Assembly: GCF_036323735.1 (NCBI RefSeq)
Contig: NC_086032.1
Location: 50,151,335-50,215,334 of the forward strand
Direction: 5' to 3'
Source: Rattus norvegicus
Taxonomy: Eukaryota; Chordata; Mammalia; Rodentia; Muridae
DNA length: 64,000 nt
Shown: piece after piece, positions 1-11,477 of the stretch
Position numbering within the stretch: the stretch's first letter is position 1
How the letters are laid out: every line of letters starts with the position of its first letter
Notes under the pieces: generated by a model
The model's database searches: none
What the model was told of the DNA's origin: nothing
The model's input: the letters and a program-made list of their open reading frames with translations, nothing else
Translations under genes and position numbers: made by a program

Positions 1-22
1 CTAACTGAAACACTGTTTCTTT
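1..22 (+). repeat. Partial monomer at the left edge (end of quarter-unit D)
   Basis: These bases are the last part of quarter-unit D of a monomer cut by the window edge. Base 2 is T where nearly all other copies have G, so this copy reads CTAACTGAA. That extends the arm of the D/A inverted repeat to nine perfectly paired bases with TTCAGTTAG at 28-36. Confidence 0.9.
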
Positions 23-392
23 GTGAATTCAGTTAGTTCCTAGTAGCCTGCTCTTGTAATATGTGTACTTTTCAAGATTTATAAAAATTTGGTGAGCCGA
101 ATCTGAGTAACATTGTGAATTCGGTTAGTTCCCAATAGGCGGCAGTATTAATAGGTGGACTGTTTTGGATATAGAAAAATTTTCACGAATGGAATCAAAA
201 TTTCTAGGCAAATTCAGTGAGTTCCCAATGGGACATGCTTGTATGAGTTTGCTTTTCAATATCGAGCAACATTTTAAGGAACGGAATCCAAGTATCATGG
301 TGAATTGAGTAGGTTCTCAATAGGGTTCGCATGTAATAAGCTTGTTATTCAAGATAGAGCAACGTTTTAGCGAACTGAAACACTGTTTCTTT

Positions 393-484
393 GTGAATTC
401 AGTTAGTTCCTAGTAGCCTGCTCTTGTAATATGTGTACTTTTCAAGATTTATAAAAATTTGGTGAGCCGAATCAGAGTAACATG
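393..484 (+). repeat. Quarter-unit A of the reference monomer (92 bp)
   Basis: It opens with GTGAATTCAGTTAGTTCC and ends GAGTAACATG. It carries the most variable block of the monomer, around 440-466. Three main versions occur: tttcaagatttataaaaa (commonest), ttttaaagatttttaaaag, and tttcgagatttataaaac. Hand alignment with quarter-unit B gives about 64 matches in 93 columns. Confidence 0.9.
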
Positions 485-496
485 GTGAATTCGGTT
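465..496 (+). repeat. Inverted repeat across the A/B join
   Basis: CCGAAT at 467-472 pairs with ATTCGG at 489-494 over a 16-nt spacer, extended outward by one G-T wobble and one A-T pair. It is kept in most monomers. It is lost in copies with GAACTCGG or in class L, which has GCTGAATC and ATTCGTTTAG. Confidence 0.65.
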
Positions 497-577
497 AGTT
501 CCCAATAGGCGGCAGTAGTAATAAGTGGATTGTTCAGGATATAGAAAAATTTTCACGAATGGAATCAAAATTTCTAG
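485..577 (+). repeat. Quarter-unit B of the reference monomer (93 bp)
   Basis: It opens GTGAATTCGGTTAGTTCCCA and ends TTTCTAG. Its class-marking sites are AGGCGGCAG or AGGCCGCAG near its position 23, the ACTGTTCGGG or ACTGTTTTGG block near position 45, and the length of the A run in GAAAAATTTTC. Hand alignment with D gives about 61 matches in 93 columns, so it is the same ancestral unit. Confidence 0.9.
547..573 (+). repeat. AT-rich inverted repeat in quarter-unit B
   Basis: AAATTTT at 547-553 pairs with AAAATTT at 567-573 around a 13-nt spacer. It is present in nearly all monomers, including those with the shorter A run (GAAAATTTTC). The low G+C makes the stem weak, and short AT palindromes are expected by chance in such sequence. 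Confidence 0.5.
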
Positions 578-669
578 GCGAATTCAGTGAGTTCCCAATG
601 GGACATGCTTGTATGAGTTTGCTTTTTAATATCGAGCAACATTTTAAGGAACGGAATCCAAGTATCATT
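578..669 (+). repeat. Quarter-unit C of the reference monomer (92 bp)
   Basis: It opens GCGAATTCAGTGAGTTCCCA. It is the most conserved quarter across the array: the stretch reading GGGACATGCTTGTATGAG and the following ATATCGAGCAACATT change rarely. Hand alignment with D gives about 65 matches in 93 columns with one gap. Confidence 0.9.
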
Positions 670-762
670 GCGAATTGAGTAGGTTCCCAATAGGGTTCGC
701 ATGCAATAAGCTTGTTATTCAAGATAGAGCAACGTTTTAACGAACTGAAACACTGTTTCTTT
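670..762 (+). repeat. Quarter-unit D of the reference monomer (93 bp)
   Basis: It opens GCGAATTGAGTAGGTTCCCA. The C/D join has three alleles through the array: CATTGCGAATTGAG, CATGGTGAATTGAG and CTTGGTGAACTGAC. D carries the only HindIII site and the AATAGGATTCGC or AATAGGGTTCGC dimorphism. The last third, ending CACTGTTTCTTT, is the part least like the other quarters. Confidence 0.9.
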
Positions 763-778
763 GTGAATTCAGTTAGTT
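739..778 (+). repeat. Imperfect inverted repeat across the D/A (monomer/monomer) join
   Basis: AACTGAA at 743-749 pairs with TTCAGTT at 768-774 around an 18-nt spacer. Outside a G/A mismatch, AAC at 739-741 pairs with GTT at 776-778, and inside the spacer CAC pairs with GTG. The same arms occur at almost every monomer boundary in the window. Pairing is seen in sequence; any cruciform or hairpin role is inference. Confidence 0.7.
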
Positions 779-1868
779 CCTAGTAGCCTGCTCTTGTAAT
801 ATGTGTACTTTTCAAGATTTATAAAAATTTGGTGAGCCGAATCTGAGTAACATTGTGAATCGGTTAGTTCCCAATAGGCCGCAGTAGTAATAAGTGGACT
901 GTTCGGGATATAAAAAATTTTCACGAATGGAATCAAAATTTCTAGGCGAATTCAGTGATTTCCCAATGGGACATGCTTGTATGAGTTTGCTTTTCAATAT
1001 CGAGCAACATTTTAAGGAACGGAATCCAAGTATCATTGCGAATTGAGTAGGTTCCCAATAGGATTCGCATGTAATAAGCTTGTTATTCAAGATAGAGCAA
1101 CGTTTTAACGAACTGAAACATTGTTTCTTTGTGAATTCAGTTAGTTCCTAGTAGCGTGCTCTAGTAATATGTGTACTTTTAAAGATTTTTAAAAGTTTGG
1201 TTAGCCGAATCTGAGTAACATGGTGAATTCGGTTAGTTCCCAATAGGCCGCAGTAGTAATAAGTGGACTATTCGGGATATAGAAAATTTTCACGAATGGA
1301 ATCAAAATTTCGAGGCGAATTCAGTGAGTTCCCAATGGGACATGCTTGTATGAGTTTGCTTTTCAATATCGAGCAACATTTTAAGGAACGGAATCCAAGT
1401 ATCATTGCGAATTGAGTAGGTTCCCAATAGGATTCGCATGTAATAAGCTTGTTAATCAAGATAGAGCAACGTTTTAACGAACTGAAACACTGTTTCTTTG
1501 TGAATTCAGTTAGTTCCTAGTAGCATGCTCTTGTAATATGTGTACTTTTCAAGATTTATAAAAATTTGGTGAGCCGAATCTGAGTAACATGGTCAACTCG
1601 GTTAGATCCCAATAGGCCGTAGTAGTAATAAGTGGACTTTTCGGTATATAGAAAAATTTTCACGAATGGAATCAAAATTTCTAGGCGAATTCACTGAGTT
1701 CCCAATGGGACATGCTTGTATGAGTTTGCTTTTCAATATCGAGCAACATTATAAGGAACGGAATCCAAGTATCATTGCGAATTGAGTAGGTTCCCAATAG
1801 GATTCGCATGAATAAGCTTGTTATTCAAGATAGAGCAACAATTTAACGAACTGAAACACTGTTTCTTT

Positions 1869-4824
1869 GTGAATTCAGTTAGTTCCTAGTAGCCTGCTCT
1901 TGTAATATGTGTACTTTTAAAGATTTATAAAAATTCGGTGAGCCGAATCTGAGTAACATTGTGAATTCGGTTAGTTCCCAATAGGCGGCAGTAGTAATAG
2001 GTGGACTGTTTTGGATATAGAAAAATTTTCACGAATGGAATCAAAATTTCTAGGCGAATTCAGTGAGTTCCCAATGGGACATGCTTGTATGAGTTTGCTT
2101 TTCAATATCGAGCAACATTTTAAGGAACGGAATCCAAGTATCATGGTGAATTGAGTAGGTTCCCAATAGGATTCGCATGTAATAAACTTGTTATTCAAGA
2201 TAGAGCAACGTTTTAACGAACTGAAACACTGTTTCTTTGTGAATTCAGTTAGTTCCTAGTAGCCTGCTCTTGTAATATGTGTACTTTTCAAGATTTATAA
2301 AAATTTGGTGAGCCGAATCTGAGTAACATGGTGAATTCGGTGAGTTCCCAATAGGCGGCAGTAGTAATAAGTGGACTGTTCGGGATATAGAAAAATTTTC
2401 ACGAATGGAATCAAAATTTCTAGGCGAATTCAGTGAGTTCCCAATGGGACATGCTTGTATGAGTTTGCTATTCAATATCGAGCAACATTTTAAGGAACGG
2501 AATCCAAGTATCATTGCGAATTGAGTAGGTTCCCAATAGGATTCGCATGTAATAAGCTTGTTATTCAAGATAGAGCAACGTTTTAACGAACTGAAACACT
2601 GTTTCTTTGTGAATTCAGTTAGTTCCTACTAGCGTGCTCTTGTAATATGTGTATTTTTAAAGATTTTTAAAAGTTTGGGTAGCCGAATCTGAGTAACATG
2701 GTGAATTCGGTTAGTTTCCAATAGGCCGCAGTAGTAATAAGTGGACTGTTCGGGATATAGAAAATTTTCACGAATGGAAGCAAAATTTCGAGGCGAATTC
2801 AGTGAGTTCCCAAGGGCACATGCTTGTATGAGTTTGTTTTTCAATATTGAGCAACATTTTAAGGAACGGATTCCAAGTATCATTGCGAATTGAGTAGGTT
2901 CCCAATAGGATTCGCATGTAATAAGCTTGTTTTCAAGATAGAGCAACGTTTTAACGAACTGAAACACTGTTTCTTTGTGAATTCAGTTAGTTCCTAGTAG
3001 CCTGCTCTTGTAATATGTGTACTTTTCAAGATTTATAAAAATTTGGTGAGCCGAATCTGAGTAACATTGTGAATTCGGTTAGTTCCCAATAGGCGGCAGT
3101 TGTAATAGGTGGACTGTTTTGGATATAGAAAAATTTTCACGAATGGAATCAAAATTTCTAGGCGAATTCAGTGAGTTCCCAATGGGACATGCTTGTATGA
3201 GTTTGCTTTTCAATATCGAGCAACATTTTAAGGAACGGAATCCAAGTATCATTGCGAATTGAGTAGGTTCCCAATAGGATTCGCATGAATAAGCTTGTTA
3301 TTCAAGATAGAGCAACAATTTAACGAACTGAAACACTGTTTCTTTGTGAATTCAGTTAGTTCCTAGTAGCCTGCTCTTGTAATATGTGTACTTTTCAAGA
3401 TTTATAAAAATTCGGTGAGCCGAATCTGAGTAACATTGTGAATTCGGTTAGTTCCCAATAGGCGGCAGTAGTAATAAGTGGACTGTTCGGGATATAGAAA
3501 AATTTTCACGAATGGAATCAAAATTTCTAGGCGAATTCAGTGAGTTCCCAATGGGACATGCTTGTATGAGTTTGCTTTTCAATATCGAGCAACATTTTAA
3601 GGAACGGAATCCAAGTATCATGGTGAATTGAGTAGGTTCCCAATAGGATTCGCATGTAATAAACTTGTTATTCAAGATAGAGGAACGTTTTAACGAACTG
3701 AAACACTGTTTCTTTGTGAATTCAGTTAGTTCCTAGTAGCCTGCTCTTGTAATATGTGTACTTTTCAAGATTTATAAAAATTTGGTGAGCCGAATCTGAG
3801 TAACATGGTGAAATCGGTGAGTTCCCAATAGGCGGCAGTAGTAATAAGTGGATTGTTCGGGATATAGAAAAATTTTCACGAATGGAATCAAAATTTCTAG
3901 GCGAATTCAGTGAGTTCCCAATGGGACATGCTTGTATGAGTTTGCTTTTCAATATCGAGCAACATTTTAAGGAACGGAATCCAAGTATCATTGCGAATTG
4001 AGTAGGTTCCCAATAGGGTTCGCATGTAATAAGCTTGGTATTCAAGATAGAGCAAAGTTTTAACGAACTGAAACACTGTTTCTTTGTGAATTCAGTTAGT
4101 TCCTAGTAGCCTGCTCTTGTAATATGTGTACTTTTAGAGATTTTTAAAAGTTTGGTTAGCCGAATCTGAGTAACATGGTGAATTCGGTTAGTTCCCAATA
4201 GGCCGCAGTAGTAATAAGTGGACTGTTCGGGATATAGAAAATTTTCACGAATGGAAGCAAAATTTCGAGGCGAATTCAGTGAGTTCCCAATGGGACATGC
4301 TTGTATGAGTTTGCTTTTCAATATCGAGCAACATTTTAAGGAACGGAATCCAAGTATCATTGCGAATTGAGTAGGTTCCCAATAGGATTCGCATGTAATA
4401 AGCTTGTTATTCAAGATAGAGCAACGTTTTAACGAACTGAAACACTGTTTCTTTGTGAATTCAGTTAGTTCCTAGTAGCCTGCTCTTGTAATATGTGTAC
4501 TTTTCAAGATTTATAAAAATTTGGTGAGCCGAATCTGAGTAACATTGTGAATTCGGTTAGTTCCCAATAGGCGGCAGTTGTAATAGGTGGACTGTTTTGG
4601 ATATAGAAAAATTTTCACGAATGGAATCAAAATTTCTAGGCGAATTCAGTGAGTTCCCAATGGGACATGCTTGTATGAGTTTGCTTTTCAATATCGAGCA
4701 ACATTTTAAGGAACGGAATCCAAGTATCATGGTGAATTGAGTAGGTTCCCAATAGGATTCGCATGTAATAAGCTTGTTATTCAAGATAGAGCAACGTTTT
4801 AACGAACTGAAACACTGTTTCTTT
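1869..4824 (+). repeat. FGHJ tetramer higher-order repeat, two tandem copies
   Basis: Copy one has monomers at 1869 (F), 2239 (G), 2609 (H) and 2977 (J-like). Copy two has them at 3346, 3716, 4086 and 4455. The copies are 1477 bp apart. Shared markers are aataaacttg (HindIII lost) in F, cggtgagttccc in G, the gaaaattttcacg one-base loss in H, and ggcagttgtaatagg in J. The 2609 copy also has ttgtttttcaatattgagc and gaacggattcc, so the copies have diverged. The same order recurs at 19977 and 22565. Confidence 0.85.
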
Positions 4825-7043
4825 GTGAATTCAGTTAGTTCCTAGTAGCCTGCTCTTGTAATATGTGTACTTTTCAAGATTTATAAAAATTTGGTGAGCC
4901 GAATCAGAGTAACATGGTGAATTCGGTTAGTTCCCAATAGGCGGCAGTAGTAATAAGTGGATTGGTCGGGATATAGAAAAATTTTCACGAATGGAATCAA
5001 AATTTCTAGGCGAATTCAGTGAGTTCCCAATGGGACATGCTTGTATGAGTTTGCTTTTCAATATCGAGCAACATTTTAAGGAACGGAATCCAAGTATCAT
5101 TGCGAATTGAGTAGGTTCCCAATAGGGTTCGCATGTAATAAGCTTGTTATTCAAGATAGAGCAACGTTTTAACGAACTGAAACACTGTTTCTTTGTGAAT
5201 TCAGTTAGTTCCTAGTAGCCTGCTCTTGTAATATGTGTACTTTTCAAGATTTATAAAAATTTGTTGAGCCGAATCTGAGTAACATTGTGAATTCGGTTAG
5301 TTCCCAATAGGCCGCAGTAGTAATAAGTGGACTGTTCGGGATATAGAAAAATTTTCACGAATGGAATCAAAATTTCTAGGCGAATTCAGTGAGTTCCCAA
5401 TGGGACATGCTTGTATGAGTTTGCTTTTCAATATCGAGCAACATTTTAAGGAACGGAATCCAAGTATCATTGCGAATTGAGTAGGTTCCCAATAGGGTTC
5501 GCATGTAATAAGCTTGTTATTCAAGATAGAGCAACGTTTTAACGAACTGAAACACTGTTTCTTTGTGAATTCAGTTAGTTCCTAGTAGCCTGCTCTTGTA
5601 ATATGTGTACCTTTCAAGATTTATAAAAATTTGGTGAGCCGAATCTGAGTAACATGGTGAATTCGGTTAGTTCCCAATAGGCGGCAGTAGTAATAGGTGG
5701 ACTGTTTTGGATATAGAAAAATTTTCACGAATGGAATCAAAATTTCTAGGCGAATTCAGTGAGTTCCCAATGGGACATGCTTGTATGAGTTTGCTTTTCA
5801 ATATCGAGCAACATTTTAAGGAACGGAATCCAAGTATCATTGCGAATTGAGTAGGTTCCCAATAGGGTTCGCATGTAATAAGCTTGTTATTCAAGATAGA
5901 GCAACGTTTTAACGAACTGAAACACTGTTTCTTTGTGAATTCAGTTAGTTCCTAGTAGCCTGCTCTTGTAATATGTGTACTTTTAAAGATTTTTAAAAGT
6001 TTGGTTAGCCGAATCTGAGTAACATTGTGAATTCGGTTAGTTCCCAATAGGCCGCAGTAGTAATAAGTGGACTGTTCGGGATATAGAAAAATTTTCACGA
6101 ATGGAATCAAAATTTCTAGGCGAATTCAGTGAGTTCCCAAGGGACATGCTTGTATGAGTTTGCTTTTCAATATCGAGCAACATTTTAAGGAACCGAATCC
6201 AAGTATCATGGTGAATTGAGTAGGTTCCCAATAGGATTCGCATGTAATAAGCTTGTTATTCAAGATAGAGCAACGTTTTAACGAACTGAAACACTGTTTC
6301 TTGGTGAATTAAGTTAGTTCCTAGCAGCCTGCTCTTGTAATATGTGTACTTTTCAAGATTTATAAAAATTTGGTGAGCCGAATCAGAGTAACATGGTGAA
6401 TTCGGTTAGTTCCCAATAGGCGGCAGTAGTAATAAGTGGATTGGTCGGGATATAGAAAAATTTTCACGAATGGAATCAAAATTTCTAGGCGAATTCAGTG
6501 AGTTCCCAATGGGACATGCTTGTATGAGTTTGCTTTTCAATATCGAGCAACATTTTAAAGAACGGAATCCAAGTATCATTGCGAATTGAGTAGGTTCCCA
6601 ATAGGGTTCGCATGTAATAAGCCTGTTATTCAAGATAGAGCAACGTTTTAACGAACTGAAACACTGTTTCCTTGTGAATTCAGTTAGTTCCTAGTAGCCT
6701 GCTCTTGTAATATGTGTACTTTTCAAGATTTATAAAAATTTGGTGAGCCGAATCTGAGTAACATTGTGAATTCGGTTAGTTCCCAATAGGCCGCAGTAGT
6801 AATAAGAGGACTGTTCGGGATATAGAAAAATTTTCACGAATGGAATCAAAATTTCTAGGCGAATTCAGTGATTTCCCAATGGGACATGCTTGTATGAGTT
6901 TGCTTTTCAATATCGAGCAACATTTTAAGGAACGGAATCCAAGTATCATGGCGAATTGAGTAGGTTCCCAATAGGATTCGCATGTAATAAGCTTGTTATT
7001 CAAGATAGAGCAACGTTTTAACGAACTGAAACACTGTTTCTTT
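4825..7043 (+). repeat. Six monomers of classes P, common, K, T, P, common
   Basis: Monomers start at 4825, 5195, 5565, 5935, 6304 and 6674. P is marked by gaatcagagtaac plus tggattggtcggg, K by ggtggactgttttgg, and T by the single-base loss in cccaagggacatg with ggaaccgaatcc. The 6304 copy has aataagcctg (HindIII lost), a change shared with 8290-8481, 11848, 34763, 39199 and 42895. This is a loosely ordered lead-in to the pentamer region. Confidence 0.8.
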
Positions 7044-8891
7044 GTGAATTCAGTTAGTTCCTAGTAGCCTGCTCTTGTAATATGTGTACCTTTCAAGATT
7101 TATAAAAATTTGGTGAGCCGAATCTGAGTAACATGGTGAATTCGGTTAGTTCCCAATAGGCGGCAGTAGTAATAGGTGGACTGTTTTGGATATAGAAAAA
7201 TTTTCACGAATGGAATCAAAATTTCTAGGCGAATTCAGTGAGTTCCCAATGGGACATGCTTGTATGAGTTTGCTTTTCAATATCGAGCAACATTTTAAGG
7301 AACGGAATCCAAGTATCATTGCGAATTGAGTAGGTTCCCAATAGGGTTCGCATGTAATAAGCTTGTTATTCAAGATAGAGCAACGTTTTAACGAAGTGAA
7401 ACACTGTTTCTTTGTGAATTCAGTTAGTTCCTAGTAGCCTGCTCTTGTAATATGTGTACTTTTAAAGATTTTTAAAAGTTTGGTTAGCCGAATCTGAGTA
7501 ACATTGTGAATTCGGTTAGTTCCCAATAGGCCGCAGTAGTAATAAGTGGACTGTTCGGGATATAGAAAAATTTTCACGAATGGAATCAAAATTTCTAGGC
7601 GAATTCAGTGAGTTCCCAAGGGACATGCTTGTATGAGTTTGCTTTTCAATATCGAGCAACATTTTAAGGAACCGAATCCAAGTATCATGGTGAATTGAGT
7701 AGGTTCCCAATAGGATTCGCATGTAATAAGCTTGTTATTCAAGATAGAGCAACGTTTTAACGAACTGAAACACTGTTTCTTGGTGAATTAAGTTAGTTCC
7801 TAGCAGCCTGCTCTTGTAATATGTGTACTTTTCAAGATTTATAAAAATTTGGTGAGCCGAATCTGAGTAACATGGTGAATTCGGTTAGTTCCCAATAGGC
7901 CGCAGTAGTAATAAGTGTACTGTTCGGGATATAGAAAAATTTTCACGAATGGAATCAAAATTTCTAGGCGAATTCAGTGAGTTCCCAATGGGACATGCTT
8001 GTATGAGTTTGCTTTTCAATATCGAGCAACATTTTAAGGAACGGAATCCAAGTATCATTGCGAATTGAGTAGGTTCCCAATAGGATTCGCATGTAATAAG
8101 CTTGTTATTCAAGATAGAGCAACGTTTTAACGAACTGAAACACTGTTTCTTTGTGAATTCAGTTAGTTCCTAGTAGCCTGCTCTTGTAATATGTGTACTT
8201 TTAAAGATTTTTAAAAGTTTGGTTAGCTGAATCTGAGTAACATGGTGAATTCGTTTAGTTCCCAATAGGCCGCAGTAGTAATAAGTGGACTATTTGGGAT
8301 ATAGAAAATTTTCACGAATGGAATCCAAATTCGAAGGGGAATTCAGTGAGTTCCCAATGGGACATGCTTGTATGAGTTTGCTTTTCAATATCGAGCAACA
8401 TTTTAAGGAACGGAATCCAAGTATCATTGCGAATTGAGTAGGTTCCCAATAGGGTTCGCATGTAATAAGCCTGTTATTCAAGATAGAGCAACGTTTTAAC
8501 GAACTGAAACACTGTTTCTTTGTGAATTCAGTTAGTTCCTAGTAGCCTGCTCTTGTAATATGTGTACCATTAAAGATTTATAAAAATTTGGTGAGCCGAA
8601 TCTGAGTAACATTGTGAATTCGGTTAGTTCCCAATAGGCCGCAGTAGTAATAAGTGGACTGTTCGGGATATAGAAAAATTTTCACGAATGGAATCAAAAT
8701 TTCTAGGCGAATTCAGTGATTTCCCAATGGGACATGCTTGTATGAGTTTGCTTTTCAATATCGAGCAACATTTTAAGGAATGGAATCCAAGTATCTTGGT
8801 GAACTGACTAGGTTCCCAATAGGATTCGCATGTAATAAGCTTGTTATTCAAGATAGAGCAACGTTTTAACGAACTGAAACACTGTTTCTTT
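7044..8891 (+). repeat. Pentamer higher-order repeat K-T-R-L-S, copy 1
   Basis: Monomers start at 7044 (K), 7414 (T), 7783 (R), 8153 (L) and 8522 (S), 1848 bp in all. R follows a T monomer ending cttggtgaattaag and has tagcagcctg and agtgtactg. L has ttagctgaatctg, attcgtttag and atccaaattcgaagggg. S ends cttggtgaactgac. This set of linked markers defines the pentamer seen again at 8892, 12588, 14435 and 18130. Confidence 0.88.
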
Positions 8892-11477
8892 GTGAATTCA
8901 GTTAGTTCCTAGTAGCCTGCTCTTGTAATATGTGTACCTTTCAAGATTTATAAAAATTTGGTGAGCCGAATCTGAGTAACATGGTGAATTCGGTTAGTTC
9001 CCAATAGGCGGCAGTAGTAATAGGTGGACTGTTTTGGATATAGAAAAATTTTCACGAATGGAATCAAAATTTCTAGGCGAATTCAGTGAGTTCCCAATGG
9101 GACATGCTTGTATGAGTTTGCTTTTCAATATCGAGCAACATTTTAAGGAACGGAATCCAAGTATCATTGCGAATTGAGTAGGTTCCCAATAGGGTTCGCA
9201 TGTAATAAGCTTGTTATTCAAGATAGAGCAACGTTTTAACGAAGTGAAACACTGTTTCTTTGTGAATTCAGTTAGTTCCTAGTAGCCTGCTCTTGTAATA
9301 TGTGTACTTTTAAAGATTTTTAAAAGTTTGGTTAGCCGAATCTGAGTAACATTGTGAATTCGGTTAGTTCCCAATAGGCCGCAGTAGTAATAAGTGGACT
9401 GTTCGGGATATAGAAAAATTTTCACGAATGGAATCAAAATTTCTAGGCGAATTCAGTGAGTTCCCAAGGGACATGCTTGTATGAGTTTGCTTTTCAATAT
9501 CGAGCAACATTTTAAGGAACCGAATCCAAGTATCATGGTGAATTGAGTAGGTTCCCAATAGGATTCGCATGTAATAAGCTTGTTATTCAAGATAGAGCAA
9601 CGTTTTAACGAACTGAAACACTGTTTCTTGGTGACTTAAGTTAGTTCCTAGCAGCCTGCTCTTGTAATATGTGTACTTTTCAAGATTTATAAAAATTTGG
9701 TGAGCCGAATCTGAGTAACATGGTGAATTCGGTTAGTTCCCAATAGGCCGCAGTAGTAATAAGTGTACTGTTCGGGATATAGAAAAATTTTCACGAATGG
9801 AATCAAAATTTCTAGGCGAATTCAGTGAGTTCCCAATGGGACATGCTTGTATGAGTTTGCTTTTCAATATCGAGCAACATTTTAAGGAACGGAATCCAAG
9901 TATCATTGCGAATTGAGTAGGTTCCCAATAGGATTCGCATGTAATAAGCTTGTTATTCAAGATAGAGCAACGTTTTAACGAACTGAAACACTGTTTCTTT
10001 GTGAATTCAGTTAGTTCCTAGTAGCCTGCTCTTGTAATATGTGTACTTTTAAAGATTTTTAAAAGTTTGGTTAGCTGAATCTGAGTAACATGGTGAATTC
10101 GTTTAGTTCCCAATAGGCCGCAGTAGTAATAAGTGGACTATTCGGGATATAGAAAATTTTCACGAATGGAATCCAAATTCGAAGGGGAATTCAGTGAGTT
10201 CCCAATGGGACATGCTTGTATGAGTTTGCTTTTCAATATCGAGCAACATTTTAAGGAACGGAATCCAAGTATCATTGCGAATTGAGTAGGTTCCCAATAG
10301 GATTCGCATGTAATAAGCTTGTTATTCAAGATAGAGCAACGTTTTAACGAACTGAAACACTGTTTCTTTGTGAATTCAGTTAGTTCCTAGCAGCCTGCTC
10401 TTGTAATATGTGTACTTTTCAAGATTTATAAAAATTTGGTGAGCCGAATCTGAGTAACATGGTGAATTCGGTTAGTTCCCAATAGGCCGCAGTAGTAATA
10501 AGTGTACTGTTCGGGATATAGAAAAATTTTCACGAATGGAATCAAAATTTCTAGGCGAATTCAGTGAGTTCCCAATGGGACATGCTTGTATGAGTTTGCT
10601 TTTCAATATCGAGCAACATTTTAAGGAACGGAATCCAAGTATCATTGCGAATTGAGTAGGTTCCCAATAGGATTCGCATGTAATAAGCTTGTTATTCAAG
10701 ATAGAGCAACGTTTTAACGAACTGAAACACTGTTTCTTTGTGAATTCAGTTAGTTCCTAGTAGCCTGCTCTTGTAATATGTGTACTTTTAAAGATTTTCA
10801 AAAGTTTGGTTAGCTGAATCTGAGTAACATGGTGAATTCGTTTAGTTCCCAAAAGGCCGCAGTAGTAATAAGTGGACTATTCGGGATATAGAAAATTTTC
10901 ACGAATGGAATCCAAATTCGAAGGGGAATTCAGTGAGTTCCCAATGGGACATGCTTGTATGAGTTTGCTTTTCAATATCGAGCAACATTTTAAGGAACGG
11001 AATCCAAGTATCATTGCGAATTGAGTAGGTTCCCAATAGGATTCGCATGTAATAAGCTTGTTATTCAAGATAGAGCAACGTTTTAACGAACTGAAACACT
11101 GTTTCTTTGTGAATTCAGTTAGTTCCTAGTAGCCTGCTCTTGTAATATGTGTACTTTAAAGATTTATAAAAATTTGGTGAGCCGAATCTGAGTAACATTG
11201 TGAATTCGGTTAGTTCCCAATAGGCCGCAGTAGTAATAAGTGGACTGTTCGGGATATAGAAAAATTTTCACGAATGGAATCAAAATTTCTAGGCGAATTC
11301 AGTGAGTTCCCAATGGGACATGCTTGTATGAGTTTGCTTTTCAATATCGAGCAACATTTTAAGGAACGTAATCCAAGTATCTTGGTGAACTGACTAGGTT
11401 CCCAATAGGATTCGCATGTAATAAGCTTGTTATTCAAGATAGAGCAACGTTTTAACGAACTGAAACACTGTTTCTTT
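8892..11477 (+). repeat. Pentamer copy 2, enlarged to seven monomers by an R-L duplication
   Basis: The order is K (8892), T (9262), R (9631), L (10001), R (10370), L (10740), S (11109). The R-L dimer at 9631-10369 is repeated at 10370-11108. The second R starts ctttgtgaattcag instead of the cttggtgacttaag of the first, as expected if it was joined behind an L rather than behind a T. The second L has cccaaaaggccg and agattttcaaaag as private changes. Confidence 0.85.

Larger units (their letters stand above)
393..762 (+). repeat. Reference 370-bp monomer
   Basis: This is the copy I use as reference. It runs from the GTGAATTCAG that opens quarter-unit A to the TTTCTTT that closes quarter-unit D. 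It holds EcoRI sites (GAATTC) at 395-400, 487-492 and 580-585 and one HindIII site (AAGCTT) at 708-713. The fourth quarter starts GCGAATTG and therefore lacks the fourth EcoRI site. The start of the monomer is arbitrary, because the array has no natural beginning. I chose it so that the four quarter-units fall in register. Confidence 0.95.
23..1868 (+). repeat. Five irregular monomers, no clear higher-order unit
   Basis: Monomers start at 23, 393, 763, 1131 and 1500. They carry several private changes: ggcaaattc at 207-215 (EcoRI lost); a one-base loss in gtgaatcggttag of the 763 copy plus a shortened ggatataaaaaat; gcgtgctctagtaatatg in the 1131 copy; and tcaactcggttagatccc with gcaacaattt in the 1500 copy. 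Lengths are 370, 370, 368, 369 and 369. They resemble the right-hand part of the array more than the homogenised middle. Confidence 0.85.

Noticed and set aside
450..457. Yeast-type replication origin core in the AT-rich part of quarter A
   Set aside because: The ATTTATAAAAATTT stretch does not fit the WTTTAYRTTTW core.
740..778. Rho-independent terminator at the D/A inverted repeat
   Set aside because: The stem is AT-rich and interrupted, the spacer is long, and no T run follows; the context is not bacterial.
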